Of a DNA stretch of 64,000 bases, positions 41,002 to 49,515 are shown one piece after another. The stretch comes from Paenibacillus mesophilus. Lineage in GTDB: Bacteria > Bacillota > Bacilli > Paenibacillales > NBRC-103111. The notes beneath the pieces were generated by a model. It worked only from the letters and a program-made list of their open reading frames with translations, was not told the DNA's origin and ran no database searches. The number at the start of each line of letters is the position of its first letter. The first letter of the stretch is position 1. The translations under genes and the position numbers were made by a program. The stretch lies in contig NZ_VCRA01000003.1 in assembly GCF_005938385.1 (NCBI RefSeq), positions 62,001 to 126,000 of the forward strand. Reading direction: 5' to 3'.

Positions 41002-42031
41002 GACTCAGTTCTCCCGTTACTTGGACTAGCTGCTCCAGCTTCTCCGCCGCTTTCCCGGAGTCGATGACCGCACCCGCTAATTTTACACCTTCCTGCAAAG
41101 TCGAGCAACGCCCGGTCACATAGAAGCAGGCTCCGGCGTTGGCAAGTATAATGTCGCGGCAAGCCCCCGTCGCCCCTCCTAACACGGAACGGATAATTTC
41201 GGCATTCGTCTTCGCATCTCCACCCACCACATCGCTCATCGGGTAGGCGCGCAGGCCGAGCTCGTCGGGACTAATATCGAACGTGTCGATTTCGCCGTCC
41301 TTCAGCTCCGTCACTTTCGTCGCGGCGGATATGCTGATTTCGTCGAGACCGTCATAGCTCGCCACTACCAATCCGCGCTTGATGCCGAGCGAAGCGAGCA
41401 CTTCCGCGATCAGCTCCGTCCGGTTACGGTCGAAAATGCCGAGCAGCTGCCGATCGGCCCCTGCCGGATTCGTCAGCGGTCCGAGCAAGTTGAACACCGT
41501 GCGGATGCCGATCTCCCGGCGCGGAACGGCGGCGTATTTCATCGACGGATGGTGGGATTGGGCGAACATGAAGCATATTCCAATGCGCTCAAGACAATCC
41601 GACGCTTCTTCGGCCTTCAGCCCGATTTGGACGCCCAGCGCTTCCAGCACGTCCGCGCTGCCGCTTTTGCTCGACATCGCCCGATTGCCGTGCTTGGCCA
41701 CCCGGATACCGCCGCCTGCGGCGACGATAGCCGACGCCGTGGAGATGTTGAACGTATCCGCGCCGTCACCGCCGGTACCGCACGTATCGAGCAGGTTGAA
41801 CCGCTCGGAGCGCACCGCGTTCGCCTTGCCGCGCATACATTCGGCGAATCCGCCGATTTCGTCGGCCGTTTCCCCTTTCATCCGGAGCGCGGTAATGAGG
41901 CTTCCGATCTGTGCCGGCGTCGCGTCGCCCTCGAAAATAACGTTCATCGCGGCTTTCGCTTCGTCCCGGGTCAAATGTGCTCCGCTGACCACTTTCGCGA
42001 TCGCTTGTTGAATCGAAATTCCGTAAGTCAC
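40991..42031 (-). CDS. trpD: Anthranilate phosphoribosyltransferase
   Basis: TrpD transfers phosphoribose from PRPP to anthranilate. The 346-residue protein has the PRPP and metal signature DTCGTGGDGADTFNISTASA, KHGNRAMSSKSGSADVLEAL, and FMFAQSHHPSMK. It starts at a GTG (42031) preceded by GGGAGGGG. It is the second gene of the operon; the 146-bp gap to trpE contains the 75-bp dispersed repeat copy 2. No glutamine amidotransferase gene (trpG/pabA) is in the window, so TrpE must share one encoded elsewhere, as in B. subtilis. Confidence 0.96.
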   Translation of the reverse strand: MTYGISIQQAIAKVVSGAHLTRDEAKAAMNVIFEGDATPAQIGSLITALRMKGETADEIGGFAECMRGKANAVRSERFNLLDTCGTGGDGADTFNISTASAIVAAGGGIRVAKHGNRAMSSKSGSADVLEALGVQIGLKAEEASDCLERIGICFMFAQSHHPSMKYAAVPRREIGIRTVFNLLGPLTNPAGADRQLLGIFDRNRTELIAEVLASLGIKRGLVVASYDGLDEISISAATKVTELKDGEIDTFDISPDELGLRAYPMSDVVGGDAKTNAEIIRSVLGGATGACRDIILANAGACFYVTGRCSTLQEGVKLAGAVIDSGKAAEKLEQLVQVTGELSHVS

Positions 42032-42102
42032 GTTCGTCCCCTCCCAATGGGTCTTTATTTGCTCTTAGTACAATCATTGCGCTTCGAAGATTCGCTGCTT
42101 TT

Positions 42103-42177
42103 TCGGGGGCTCCCCCAAAAGTACTCGGATTACGCTTCAAAGGTTCGCTTCACTTTTGGGGGACCTTTTTGGGGGAC
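42103..42177 (+). repeat. Dispersed 75-bp palindromic repeat, copy 2
   Basis: Inverted copy of 18168-18242, same length, with both palindromic parts conserved and the centre more variable. It lies within the trpE-trpD gap and abuts the trpE stop codon. Confidence 0.85.
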
Positions 42178-43713
42178 TTAGTAGTAGTCCTGGTTCGTTA
42201 CCGTCTCGAGCTTCTTCGTCTCCCCGAATATCGCTTCGGCCATCCGCACCGCTTTCAGCATCCCCATTGCCTTGTTGACCGTTTCGTTGTATTCCATCTC
42301 CGGTACGGAATCCCATACGATCCCCGCCCCGGCCTGTACGTACGCTTTGCCGTGCTTGAAGATGAGCGTGCGGATCGTGATGCACGTGTTCAAGCTGCCG
42401 GAGAAGCCGAGGTAGCCGATCGCGCCGGCATAAGCTCCACGCGCCTCGTTCTCCAGCTCCGCGATGATTTCCATCGCCCGCAGCTTAGGAGCGCCGGATA
42501 CGGTGCCCGCCGGCAGGCACGAGATAAAGGCGTCGAAAAAGTCTTTGTCCTCACGCAGCTTGCCGGATACGTTCGAGACGATATGCATGACATGGGAATA
42601 TCGTTCGATCTCCATGAACATGTCGCACTTCACGGTGCCGAATTCGGCCACCCGCCCGATATCGTTGCGTCCGAGGTCGACGAGCATAAGGTGCTCCGCC
42701 CGCTCCTTCTCGTCGGCCAGCAGTTCTTTCTCGAGTGCAATATCCTGCTCCGGCGTCTTCCCTCTCGGCCGCGTACCGGCGATCGGCCGGGTCTCGACCC
42801 GTTCGCCGTCCACTTTGACGAGAGCTTCCGGCGAGGTGCCTACGATCACTTCGTCGTCCATTTTCAAATAATACATATAAGGCGAAGGATTCATCGTGCG
42901 CAATACGCGGTACACGTACAGCGGATCTATTTCCGTCTCGATATGGAAACGCTGGGACAATACGACCTGGAAAATGTCTCCGGCCCGGATGTACTCCTTC
43001 GCCTTCTCCACGTTGCCGATGTACTGCTCCTTCGTCAAGTTGGAGTGCACTTCCCCCAGATCGATGTCCGCCGGAATCGCGTTTTGCTTCGTTCTTTGCG
43101 GCACAGGCTGCTGCAGCCGTTCGATCGTGGCGTCGATCTTCGCGCACGTCAACCGGTAAGCTTCGGCGATTTGCGCATCGGTGGCATGCTTCTCGATGTG
43201 CACGTTGCCGATGACTTTGATCTGCTGCTTGAAATGATCGAACGAGATGACTTGATCGCAGAACATGAACTCGATATCGTTCATCTTCAAATCATCGTAA
43301 CGGTGAGCCGGCAGCGACTCATAATACTGCAGCAGATCGTAGCCGAAAAATCCGATGGCCCCTCCGGTAAACGGCGGGAAATCCGGCAGCGCCGGGCTGG
43401 AATAGCCGCGCAGCAGTCCTTTCAAAATGTCGAGCGGCTTCTCTTCCACCACTTGGCGGACTCCGTTCAGCTCGATCTCCATCCGGCCGTGCTTCCCTTT
43501 GACCATCAGAAAAGGATCCGTCCCGATAAACGAATACCGGGCCCATTTCACGCCGCCCTCCACGCTTTCCAGAAGAAACGCTCGTTGATCTTCATAGAAA
43601 TGCTGGAATACGCGGATCGGCGTCTCCGTATCGGCCATCAAGTGGCGAACGACCGGGATCAGGTTGTGTGTTTTGGCGAGACGAATCACTTCATTCAGCT
43701 CGGGCGTATACAT
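42178..43713 (-). CDS. trpE: Anthranilate synthase component I
   Basis: TrpE converts chorismate to anthranilate with ammonia from a glutaminase subunit. The 511-residue protein has the chorismate-binding domain with LSQRFHIETE, IVGTSPEALVKVDGERVETR, PIAGTRPRGKTPEQD, LMLVDLGRNDIGRVAEFG and GTVSGAPKLRAMEIIAELE near the C-terminus, and an N-terminal part with feedback-inhibition residues of the LLES type (AFLLESVEGG). The ATG at 43713 lies nine bases after AAGGAG; another ATG three codons earlier is directly on the site. First gene of the trp operon, behind a TRAP-type leader. Confidence 0.97.
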   Translation of the reverse strand: MYTPELNEVIRLAKTHNLIPVVRHLMADTETPIRVFQHFYEDQRAFLLESVEGGVKWARYSFIGTDPFLMVKGKHGRMEIELNGVRQVVEEKPLDILKGLLRGYSSPALPDFPPFTGGAIGFFGYDLLQYYESLPAHRYDDLKMNDIEFMFCDQVISFDHFKQQIKVIGNVHIEKHATDAQIAEAYRLTCAKIDATIERLQQPVPQRTKQNAIPADIDLGEVHSNLTKEQYIGNVEKAKEYIRAGDIFQVVLSQRFHIETEIDPLYVYRVLRTMNPSPYMYYLKMDDEVIVGTSPEALVKVDGERVETRPIAGTRPRGKTPEQDIALEKELLADEKERAEHLMLVDLGRNDIGRVAEFGTVKCDMFMEIERYSHVMHIVSNVSGKLREDKDFFDAFISCLPAGTVSGAPKLRAMEIIAELENEARGAYAGAIGYLGFSGSLNTCITIRTLIFKHGKAYVQAGAGIVWDSVPEMEYNETVNKAMGMLKAVRMAEAIFGETKKLETVTNQDYY

Positions 43714-43718
43714 CGTCT

Positions 43719-43853
43719 TCATCTCCTTAAGGGCTTAGAGCCGCAATATGCAAAAAAACCTCTACCGGAGGTAGAGGTTGGAACGGTCTGATCGCAGAAC
43801 ATGGCATAAGCTCCTATACGAAGGCAACAACGGAAACGAAAATCGGGAATCAT
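43719..43853 (-). CDS. Possible 44-residue leader ORF running through the trp terminator
   Basis: An ATG at 43853 with TTGAGGTG six bases upstream opens a 44-codon frame that passes through the whole leader terminator and ends in a TGA overlapping the trpE ribosome binding site. It encodes no tryptophan but several Arg and Cys. Ribosomes translating it would block terminator folding and could couple to trpE. Coding potential is weak; treat as tentative. Confidence 0.3.
   Translation of the reverse strand: MIPDFRFRCCLRIGAYAMFCDQTVPTSTSGRGFFAYCGSKPLRR
43752..43779 (-). terminator. trp leader attenuator terminator
   Basis: ACCTCTACC/GGTAGAGGT stem with a three-base loop followed by seven T on the minus strand, 40 bp ahead of trpE. 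Its 5' arm CTCTAC is complementary to the GTAGAG units in the upstream TRAP site, giving the competing antiterminator expected for TRAP control. Confidence 0.85.
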
Positions 43854-43984
43854 AAAGAACACCTCAACATGTTCCTATCCGATTATGATCCTAATTCCGC
43901 TGCACGGTTGAAACGATTACGACTATATCGCATCCGCAATCGCCACTTGCCTTACTGTACTTGAAACTTTGAAGCGAGAAACCG

Positions 43985-44063
43985 CTCTACGGCTCCGCCT
44001 CTCTCGCCTTACACTCTACTCTGCTCGACTCGCTCAAAACTCTCTACTCTGCTCTACATGCTC
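43985..44063 (-). promoter_or_regulatory. TRAP-binding site in the trp leader
   Basis: The leader RNA here has about a dozen GAG or UAG triplets, many separated by two bases (for example GAGCAGAGUAGAG and GAGUCGAGCAGAGUAGAG). This is the hallmark of the wrap-around site for the 11-subunit TRAP ring, whose gene mtrB is at 61379-61606. TRAP bound with tryptophan should mask the GUAGAG segments and allow the downstream terminator to form. Confidence 0.92.
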
Positions 44064-44076
44064 TTGCTTTGTTAAC

Positions 44077-44105
44077 ACTATACTACAAAGGTGCGCCCGC
44101 GTCAA
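44077..44105 (-). promoter_or_regulatory. trp operon promoter
   Basis: TTGACG (44100-44105), 17-bp spacer, TATAGT (44077-44082) on the minus strand. The start site near 44070 puts the TRAP site within the first 85 nt of the transcript. Confidence 0.85.
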
Positions 44106-44221
44106 ACTGCTTTATTCGCCTGTGGAGAAGCGAATGTATTCGTTAAGGAGCACCGTGTGAGTTCAAACGTAAATGTGCATCTTGTTCGCCCATTATTACG
44201 CGTTCATGGCTTTCTACATGC

Positions 44222-44261
44222 AAAAAAACCGACTACCCTGCAAAACAAGGAGGCCGGCTTA
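44222..44261 (-). terminator. Terminator after aroH
   Basis: AGCCGGC pairs with GTCGGTT (two G-U) and is followed by TTTTTTTG on the minus strand, 20 bp past aroH. It separates the aro genes from the trp promoter. Confidence 0.75.
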
Positions 44262-44281
44262 ACGAATAGGAATATAATGGC

Positions 44282-44659
44282 TTAAAACTTCGTCGCCTCC
44301 GACAAATCGGGACGCAGCTTGATCGCATTGTTCAAATAGACGTGGCGAATTTCTTTTTGCGATTTCTCGGTGTTGACGGATACCATAAGCCGTATGCATT
44401 TCGGCAAACCGCCAGGAACCGAAATTTCCAGCGCACACATGAGCGGCACCAGCTCCCACCCTTGCATCTCGCGGATCACTTTAGCCGGAAACGCCGCGTC
44501 CAAATCTTGTGTCACCGTGACGAACACGCTCGCGATGTCTTCGGGATAAATGTTGTTGTCGGACACGATTTGGCCGAGCAGTTCGGCCGTAGCATTCAAA
44601 ATTTCCGTTTCCTCGTTGCGCTCAACCGTAATGGCCCCGCGTATTCCCCGTACATACAT
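44282..44659 (-). CDS. aroH: Chorismate mutase, AroH type
   Basis: The 125-residue product is the trimeric monofunctional chorismate mutase of the AroH fold. MYVRGIRGAITVERNEETEI carries the active-site arginine, and later VTQDLDAAFPAKVIREM and VPLMCALEISVPG (with the catalytic Arg/Cys neighbourhood) match the B. subtilis enzyme. It makes prephenate for phenylalanine and tyrosine; TyrA upstream in the supraoperon uses the product. It lies 6 bp after aroB. Confidence 0.95.
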   Translation of the reverse strand: MYVRGIRGAITVERNEETEILNATAELLGQIVSDNNIYPEDIASVFVTVTQDLDAAFPAKVIREMQGWELVPLMCALEISVPGGLPKCIRLMVSVNTEKSQKEIRHVYLNNAIKLRPDLSEATKF

Positions 44660-44665
44660 GTCGGC

Positions 44666-45760
44666 TTAATCCTCCCTTTTCAAACGCTCCACGACTTCCT
44701 TCACCCATGCGGCCGATACGTTCTTGTTGATCTCGACCTTGCCGATCTCCGTCGGGATAATGAATACCATCGTACCTTCCAGAAACTTCTTGTCATGCAT
44801 CATCGCACTCATGATCGCATCCGTATCCAAGTGGGTCGGTATGCGCACCGGCAAACCGAACTTCCGCAGTATCCGCTCCGTCTCCACGGCGATCGTGCCG
44901 GGATTGCCGAGCTTCTCGGACAGCCGCGCGGCGCCTACCATGCCGATCGCAATCGCTTCCCCGTGCAGCAGCTCGCCATAACCGGCTACCGCCTCGAGGG
45001 CGTGGCCGATCGTATGGCCCAGATTCAGAATGGCGCGTAAGCCGCCTTCCTTCTCGTCTTCGGATACGACCTTCGCCTTGACGCCGCAGCCTACGTAAAG
45101 CGCATGCTCCAATGCCGCCGAATCGAGTGCGAGCAGCCGCTCGGCGTTGGCATCGCAGTACTCGACAAACTCGCGATCGAGGATAAATCCTTCCTTCACG
45201 AGCTCGGACAGCCCTGCGCGGACTTCCCGGTCCGGCAGCGACTTCAGCGTCGCGATATCGTATAGCACGAACTCGGGCTGATGGAAGGCGCCGATGACGT
45301 TCTTCGCCAGCTTGTGGTTGACGGCCACTTTCCCGCCTACACTGCTGTCGTGAGCCAGTATCGTCGTCGGAATTTGTACGAAACGAACGCCGCGCATGTA
45401 GCTCGCCGCGACGAAGCCCGCCAAATCGCCCACTACGCCGCCGCCCAAAGCGATAACCGCCGAGTTGCGGTCAAGACCGGCCTCAAGGGCGACCGTAATG
45501 ACGTCTTCCAATACGGACAGCGACTTGGACTTCTCGCCCGAGGCCACTACCGCCGTTGCAACGCGGTAACCGCCGGCTTCGAGCAGCGACTTGACCTGCT
45601 CCAAGTAAAACTTGGCGACCTGCTCGTCGGTTACGAGCAGCAGCGGAGATTTCGTCCCGATCTTATGCTTTCCGAGCGTTGCCGCGATATCGTTCAAAAT
45701 ACCGTCCCCGACATAAATCGGGTACGATCTTTCTCCAAGATCTACCTTAAGCTCTTTCAT
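44666..45760 (-). CDS. aroB: 3-dehydroquinate synthase
   Basis: AroB converts DAHP to 3-dehydroquinate with NAD+ and a divalent metal. The 364-residue protein has VTDEQVAKFY, the NAD-binding GGGVVGDLAGFVAASYMRG, PTTILAHDSSVGGKVAVNH and the metal-ligand helix NLGHTIGHALEA with GEAIAIGM. Its stop-start spacing to aroC is one base and to aroH six, so aroC-aroB-aroH is one transcript. Confidence 0.97.
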   Translation of the reverse strand: MKELKVDLGERSYPIYVGDGILNDIAATLGKHKIGTKSPLLLVTDEQVAKFYLEQVKSLLEAGGYRVATAVVASGEKSKSLSVLEDVITVALEAGLDRNSAVIALGGGVVGDLAGFVAASYMRGVRFVQIPTTILAHDSSVGGKVAVNHKLAKNVIGAFHQPEFVLYDIATLKSLPDREVRAGLSELVKEGFILDREFVEYCDANAERLLALDSAALEHALYVGCGVKAKVVSEDEKEGGLRAILNLGHTIGHALEAVAGYGELLHGEAIAIGMVGAARLSEKLGNPGTIAVETERILRKFGLPVRIPTHLDTDAIMSAMMHDKKFLEGTMVFIIPTEIGKVEINKNVSAAWVKEVVERLKRED

Positions 45761-45761
45761 A

Positions 45762-46925
45762 TTAGTAACGCCCCACTTGAGCGAGGTAGTTCTCGTAGTT
45801 GGCGCGAATTTCTTCCATCGAATCGCCGCCGAACTTCTCCATGAAAGCTTTGGCGACTTCCCAAGCGACTACGCTCTCCATAATGACGCCCGCCGCCGGT
45901 ACCGCGCACGTATCGGAGCGTTCCACCTGTGCCGAGAACGGCTGCTTCGTATCGATATCTACACTTGCCAAAGGCTTATACAAAGTAGAGATCGGCTTCA
46001 TGACGCCGCGGACGATGATCGGCTCCCCTGTCGTCATGCCGCCCTCCAAGCCGCCCGCGCGGTTGGAGCCGCGATGGAACCCGTTTTCTTCGGTATACAA
46101 AATTTCGTCATGCACTTTCGAGCCGCGACGTTCAGCCGCCTCGAAGCCGATACCGAACTCGACGCCCTTGAACGCCTGAATCGAAACGACCGCCTGGGCG
46201 ATCCTTCCGTCCAGCTTGCGGTCCCATTGAACATGGCTGCCGAGCCCGACCGGCACTCCCTCGACGATAACTTCCACGATGCCGCCAAGCGTATCGCCGT
46301 CGGCCTTCGCCTGATCGATCGCGGCGATCATCAGCGCCTCTGCCGCTTTGTCAACGACGCGGACCGGAGACTCTTCGGTAAGGCGGATCAGCTCGTCGAT
46401 AGGCAAATCCTGACGCTGAGCGACCGTCTCGCCGATCCGGATGACTTGGCCGGCTATTTTGATGCCGAACTGGGCCAGAAACTGACGTGCAATCGCTCCG
46501 ACGGCAACGCGTACCGTCGTTTCGCGGGCGCTCGACCGCTCCAGAATGTTCCGCAAATCTTTCTGATTATATTTCAAACCGCCGTTCAAATCGGCATGCC
46601 CCGGACGCGGCCGGTTCACGCGGCGTTTACCCTCGCTGCCTTCCTCGACATCCTCGATGCTCATGACCGTCGTCCAAGCTTTCCAATCGTTGTTCGCCAC
46701 GACGAGCGCGACGGGCGCTCCCGTTGTTTTGCCATGACGGACGCCGCCTACGAGCTGAGCCGTATCCTTCTCGATCTGCATCCGTTTGCCCCGTCCGTGG
46801 CCTTTCTGGCGGCGGGCCAGCTGCTCGTTGATCGGCTCTCCCGTAAGCGGCAAATTGCTAGGCAATCCTTCCACGATTGCGGTAAGCTGCGGTCCGTGAG
46901 TTTCTCCTGCTGTCAAATATCTCAT
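45762..46925 (-). CDS. aroC: Chorismate synthase
   Basis: This FMN-dependent enzyme (called aroF in B. subtilis) makes chorismate from EPSP. The 387-residue protein begins [20 protein letters not shown] and has the family signatures [53 protein letters not shown] and [16 protein letters not shown]. It is first in the aroC-aroB-aroH operon, behind a strong promoter and a structured 230-nt leader. Confidence 0.97.
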   Translation of the reverse strand: MRYLTAGETHGPQLTAIVEGLPSNLPLTGEPINEQLARRQKGHGRGKRMQIEKDTAQLVGGVRHGKTTGAPVALVVANNDWKAWTTVMSIEDVEEGSEGKRRVNRPRPGHADLNGGLKYNQKDLRNILERSSARETTVRVAVGAIARQFLAQFGIKIAGQVIRIGETVAQRQDLPIDELIRLTEESPVRVVDKAAEALMIAAIDQAKADGDTLGGIVEVIVEGVPVGLGSHVQWDRKLDGRIAQAVVSIQAFKGVEFGIGFEAAERRGSKVHDEILYTEENGFHRGSNRAGGLEGGMTTGEPIIVRGVMKPISTLYKPLASVDIDTKQPFSAQVERSDTCAVPAAGVIMESVVAWEVAKAFMEKFGGDSMEEIRANYENYLAQVGRY

Positions 46926-47154
46926 AAACGGTTGTCCCCTCTCATCCTGTTCCCTGCTTCAAACGCTTGTATAAGAAAATCTTCTAATCGAAGCCTTTTC
47001 CACGATGTATGACCCTGCGTAAAAGGTAGCTTTTCTTAGTACAGAAACTCGCAGTTCGCTTTAACGAAGCACCGCTTCGCAGCTGCGTCACTTTAGCGAA
47101 CCTAAACTTTCTGTATCGTTAAAAGCTTTAGCGCTTTTATGCACCGAATTACCT
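46926..47154 (-). promoter_or_regulatory. Structured leader of the aroC operon
   Basis: The predicted leader of about 230 nt contains a three-tier nested hairpin at 47041-47114: ACAGAAA/TTTCTGT outside, GTTCGCT/AGCGAAC in the middle, CGAAGC/GCTTCG inside. A smaller hairpin (AAAAGC/GCTTTT) precedes it. There is no T-box GGUGG element, no TRAP triplet array and no T-run terminator. The type is not recognised. Confidence 0.5.
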
Positions 47155-47160
47155 TTGCTA

Positions 47161-47189
47161 ATTATAGTATAGCGTCCGGGGTTTGACAA
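47161..47189 (-). promoter_or_regulatory. aroC operon promoter
   Basis: TTGTCA (47184-47189), 17-bp spacer, TATAAT (47161-47166) on the minus strand, about 240 bp ahead of aroC. Confidence 0.8.
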
Positions 47190-47214
47190 GAAATAGGGAC
47201 CTTCTTTTCGTTTT

Positions 47215-48024
47215 CTATTTGCCTCTATCATATTGCTTTAAGGGCAGCATCGATTCGGCCGGAACATAATATTTGAACGGATTCGGATCGATCACGCCAA
47301 GCAGCTGCTTGCGTATCGGGCCGGAAGACTGAAGAAGCCGATCCGACGCCGTACGGTAATCTATCGGCCGCATCCAGATCGGGCTGTAGCCGAGAAACAG
47401 CTGCCGCCTCGTATGACCGGAACGGTTGACGGATCCGGCATGCCACAGATTTTGCCCGAAAACGAACACATCGCCGGGTTTGCCGCATATCTGCACTTCG
47501 TCCTGCAGCGCCTCGCGCACATTGTGGTGATCCGGCCGGAAAGGCCGATTGTGCGAGCCTGGCACCACTTTCGTATTCCCCCGATCGGGCTCGGACATAT
47601 CGCTTAAAATATAACATGTTTTCAAATAATAAAGCGAGGTGATGCCGCTTATGCTAGGAAACTGGGGATGAGGGCCGTCCTGGTGCCAGTTGATAAAACT
47701 GCTCGTCGTCGTCTGCTCATCGTTCGGGTTCGGCTTACGAATCGTCAGATGAGAGATATGCAATTGAATGTTGTATCCTAGCAAATTGACTACAAGCGGG
47801 AGCAGCGTCGGCTCATCGATAAGGGAAGCGATCTCGTCATGACGTTCAACGCTGTTGTAAATATTGTAAGCCAAAGATTCCGGTTCCTCGGCAACGATTC
47901 CGTCAATCGCCGCGTTCAATCTGTCGACCTTCTCCCGCGGCAAAACATCCGGCAGCAGCAAGTATCCCTGCTCGTGAAATTGTTTGGATAATAAAGGGAT
48001 ATCAAGGTTGCTTTGTGTCGTCAT
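47215..48024 (-). CDS. Phytanoyl-CoA dioxygenase (PhyH) family protein
   Basis: A 269-residue Fe(II)/2-oxoglutarate-dependent oxygenase of the PhyH type. The iron triad is visible as the HxD in NWHQDGPHP and the distal His in NLWHAGSVNRSGHTRRQLF, with the following Arg as 2-oxoglutarate ligand. The substrate is unknown; family members hydroxylate diverse small molecules. It begins behind GGAGTGCTGCACA at 48024. A perfect palindrome TTTTACTCGAGTAAAA 14 bp upstream is identical to one before the lacI-type gene, so it is likely controlled by that regulator. Confidence 0.88.
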   Translation of the reverse strand: MTTQSNLDIPLLSKQFHEQGYLLLPDVLPREKVDRLNAAIDGIVAEEPESLAYNIYNSVERHDEIASLIDEPTLLPLVVNLLGYNIQLHISHLTIRKPNPNDEQTTTSSFINWHQDGPHPQFPSISGITSLYYLKTCYILSDMSEPDRGNTKVVPGSHNRPFRPDHHNVREALQDEVQICGKPGDVFVFGQNLWHAGSVNRSGHTRRQLFLGYSPIWMRPIDYRTASDRLLQSSGPIRKQLLGVIDPNPFKYYVPAESMLPLKQYDRGK

Positions 48025-48037
48025 TGTGCAGCACTCC

Positions 48038-48053
48038 TTTTACTCGAGTAAAA
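48038..48053. promoter_or_regulatory. Palindromic operator, copy 1 (before the PhyH gene)
   Basis: TTTTACTCGAGTAAAA is a perfect 16-bp palindrome and is identical to 50540-50555. LacI-family sites are typically such palindromes with a central CG. It lies between the SBP gene end and the PhyH start codon. Confidence 0.85.
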
Positions 48054-48091
48054 TATAATGAAAATAAATGAAAAAGCCCTTTCCTTCGCAA

Positions 48092-49396
48092 TCATTTCCC
48101 TTTCTCCGCCTCGATCATCTTGTTGATTTCTTCATCCGCCTGCAGCAGTGCCGTATTGACGTCTACCTGGTCCTGCAAGTATTGATTGAACTTGCTATGA
48201 ACGATTGCTTCGGCTTTACTCCGGTATTGCGAGGAGACCGGATATTGGACCGGCTTGCTTTTGAAAATGCTTTGCAAATGTTTGTCCTTTAAAAACGTCA
48301 TGCTCATGCCGAACGCTTGTTGAATTTCCGGGCTATGGAGCGAGGAAAGTCTTCCCTGTCTGGAGCTTTCCAGCTGCAATTCGTCCGACGTGACCGTTTG
48401 GATGACCTGCATCGCCTGGTCTTTATTTTTGCTGGATTTGGTAACCGCCATCACAAGAACGCTGGCATTGCCGTAAATGTTCGGCCGCTCCGGATAGCTC
48501 GGATATTGCGCGACGTCCCAGTTCATTCCTTCGGCCGTCGGCTTCTCCATACTGCTTAACATGTTCAGCCCGAGCAGCATCGCCAAATTTTTCGTTTTAA
48601 GGAACGCGTCTGTCGAGCCTTTCGGTTCGTTGCCTGGAATTGCGTAGATCGATTTTACCAAGGTGAACACTTTTTTCCATACTTCCGTATTCATCGATGC
48701 TATCTCGGTAACGGGGTTGACCGCGGCGGCGGATAACGGCTGGGCAATCCATATGACTCCGTTTCCCGTGTCCAGACCCCGATACTGCGTACCTCCGTCC
48801 AGCCGCGTCGCTTTTTTGGCCAGCTCGACCGTCTGGTCCCAATTCATCCCGTCCGTCGGGTAAGAGGCGCCGAATTTATCGAAAATGTCTTTGTTATAAT
48901 ACAGCGCATGAAAATTCAAGCTGAAAGGAAGCGCATACAATTCATCCCGAGTCGAGGCGATTATGACATCGCGGATAATGTTCGGCTCGAACCGGCTCAA
49001 ATCGACGCCATGCGTTTTCATCAAGGAGGTCATATCGTAGAGCAAATCCCTGTTCCTATACGAGAGCAGGTTGCCGTTGAAAGTGAAAATGATGTCGGGT
49101 GTTTGACCGGATGTGATTAAATCGTTCAAAGTCGTACCGGCCACCGGATTGAATAGCTGGAACGTGATGTTCGGATGCTTTCGCTGCAAATGGTCCGTGA
49201 TGAGCGAACGCAGCTGATCGTCTACGGATATGCCTTCGATAGCCGCTGTAATCGTTACCGGCTTCGCAGGGATCGTCGATGCCGCTCCGCCGCCCTCGCC
49301 ACTTGTTTCCGGAGTGCCTCCGGCCCTATTGCAGCCGGCAAGCACGGACACGACCATCAAGGAAATAGCAAGATACCCGCACTTTTTCAATCGCAT
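48092..49396 (-). CDS. Sugar-type ABC transporter solute-binding lipoprotein 1 (orphan)
   Basis: The 434-residue protein has a lipoprotein signal ending VSVLAGCNRAG (lipobox LAGC, lipidated Cys at about residue 22), a Gly/Ser linker and a family 1 solute-binding fold (TLNDLITSGQTPDIIFTFNG, LYALPFSLNFHALYYNKDIF). Such proteins deliver oligosaccharides or similar ligands to ABC permeases, but no permease or ATPase gene is nearby. It follows the lacI-type gene by 119 bp on the same strand and may be co-transcribed. Confidence 0.88.
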   Translation of the reverse strand: MRLKKCGYLAISLMVVSVLAGCNRAGGTPETSGEGGGAASTIPAKPVTITAAIEGISVDDQLRSLITDHLQRKHPNITFQLFNPVAGTTLNDLITSGQTPDIIFTFNGNLLSYRNRDLLYDMTSLMKTHGVDLSRFEPNIIRDVIIASTRDELYALPFSLNFHALYYNKDIFDKFGASYPTDGMNWDQTVELAKKATRLDGGTQYRGLDTGNGVIWIAQPLSAAAVNPVTEIASMNTEVWKKVFTLVKSIYAIPGNEPKGSTDAFLKTKNLAMLLGLNMLSSMEKPTAEGMNWDVAQYPSYPERPNIYGNASVLVMAVTKSSKNKDQAMQVIQTVTSDELQLESSRQGRLSSLHSPEIQQAFGMSMTFLKDKHLQSIFKSKPVQYPVSSQYRSKAEAIVHSKFNQYLQDQVDVNTALLQADEEINKMIEAEKGK

Positions 49397-49515
49397 ACCT
49401 CCTTAGATTCGTTGAAAACACGTTCAAAAACAATGGATACCTTGCTATGAAATCAACAGCTCCTGTTGTTGCTTGGATTTCACCCCCTTTATATCCGTCG
49501 TTCTATGAACTCGGC

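Noticed and set aside
46926-47154. T-box riboswitch upstream of aroC
   Set aside because: No T-box GGUGGNACCGCG-type sequence and no terminator/antiterminator pair were found.
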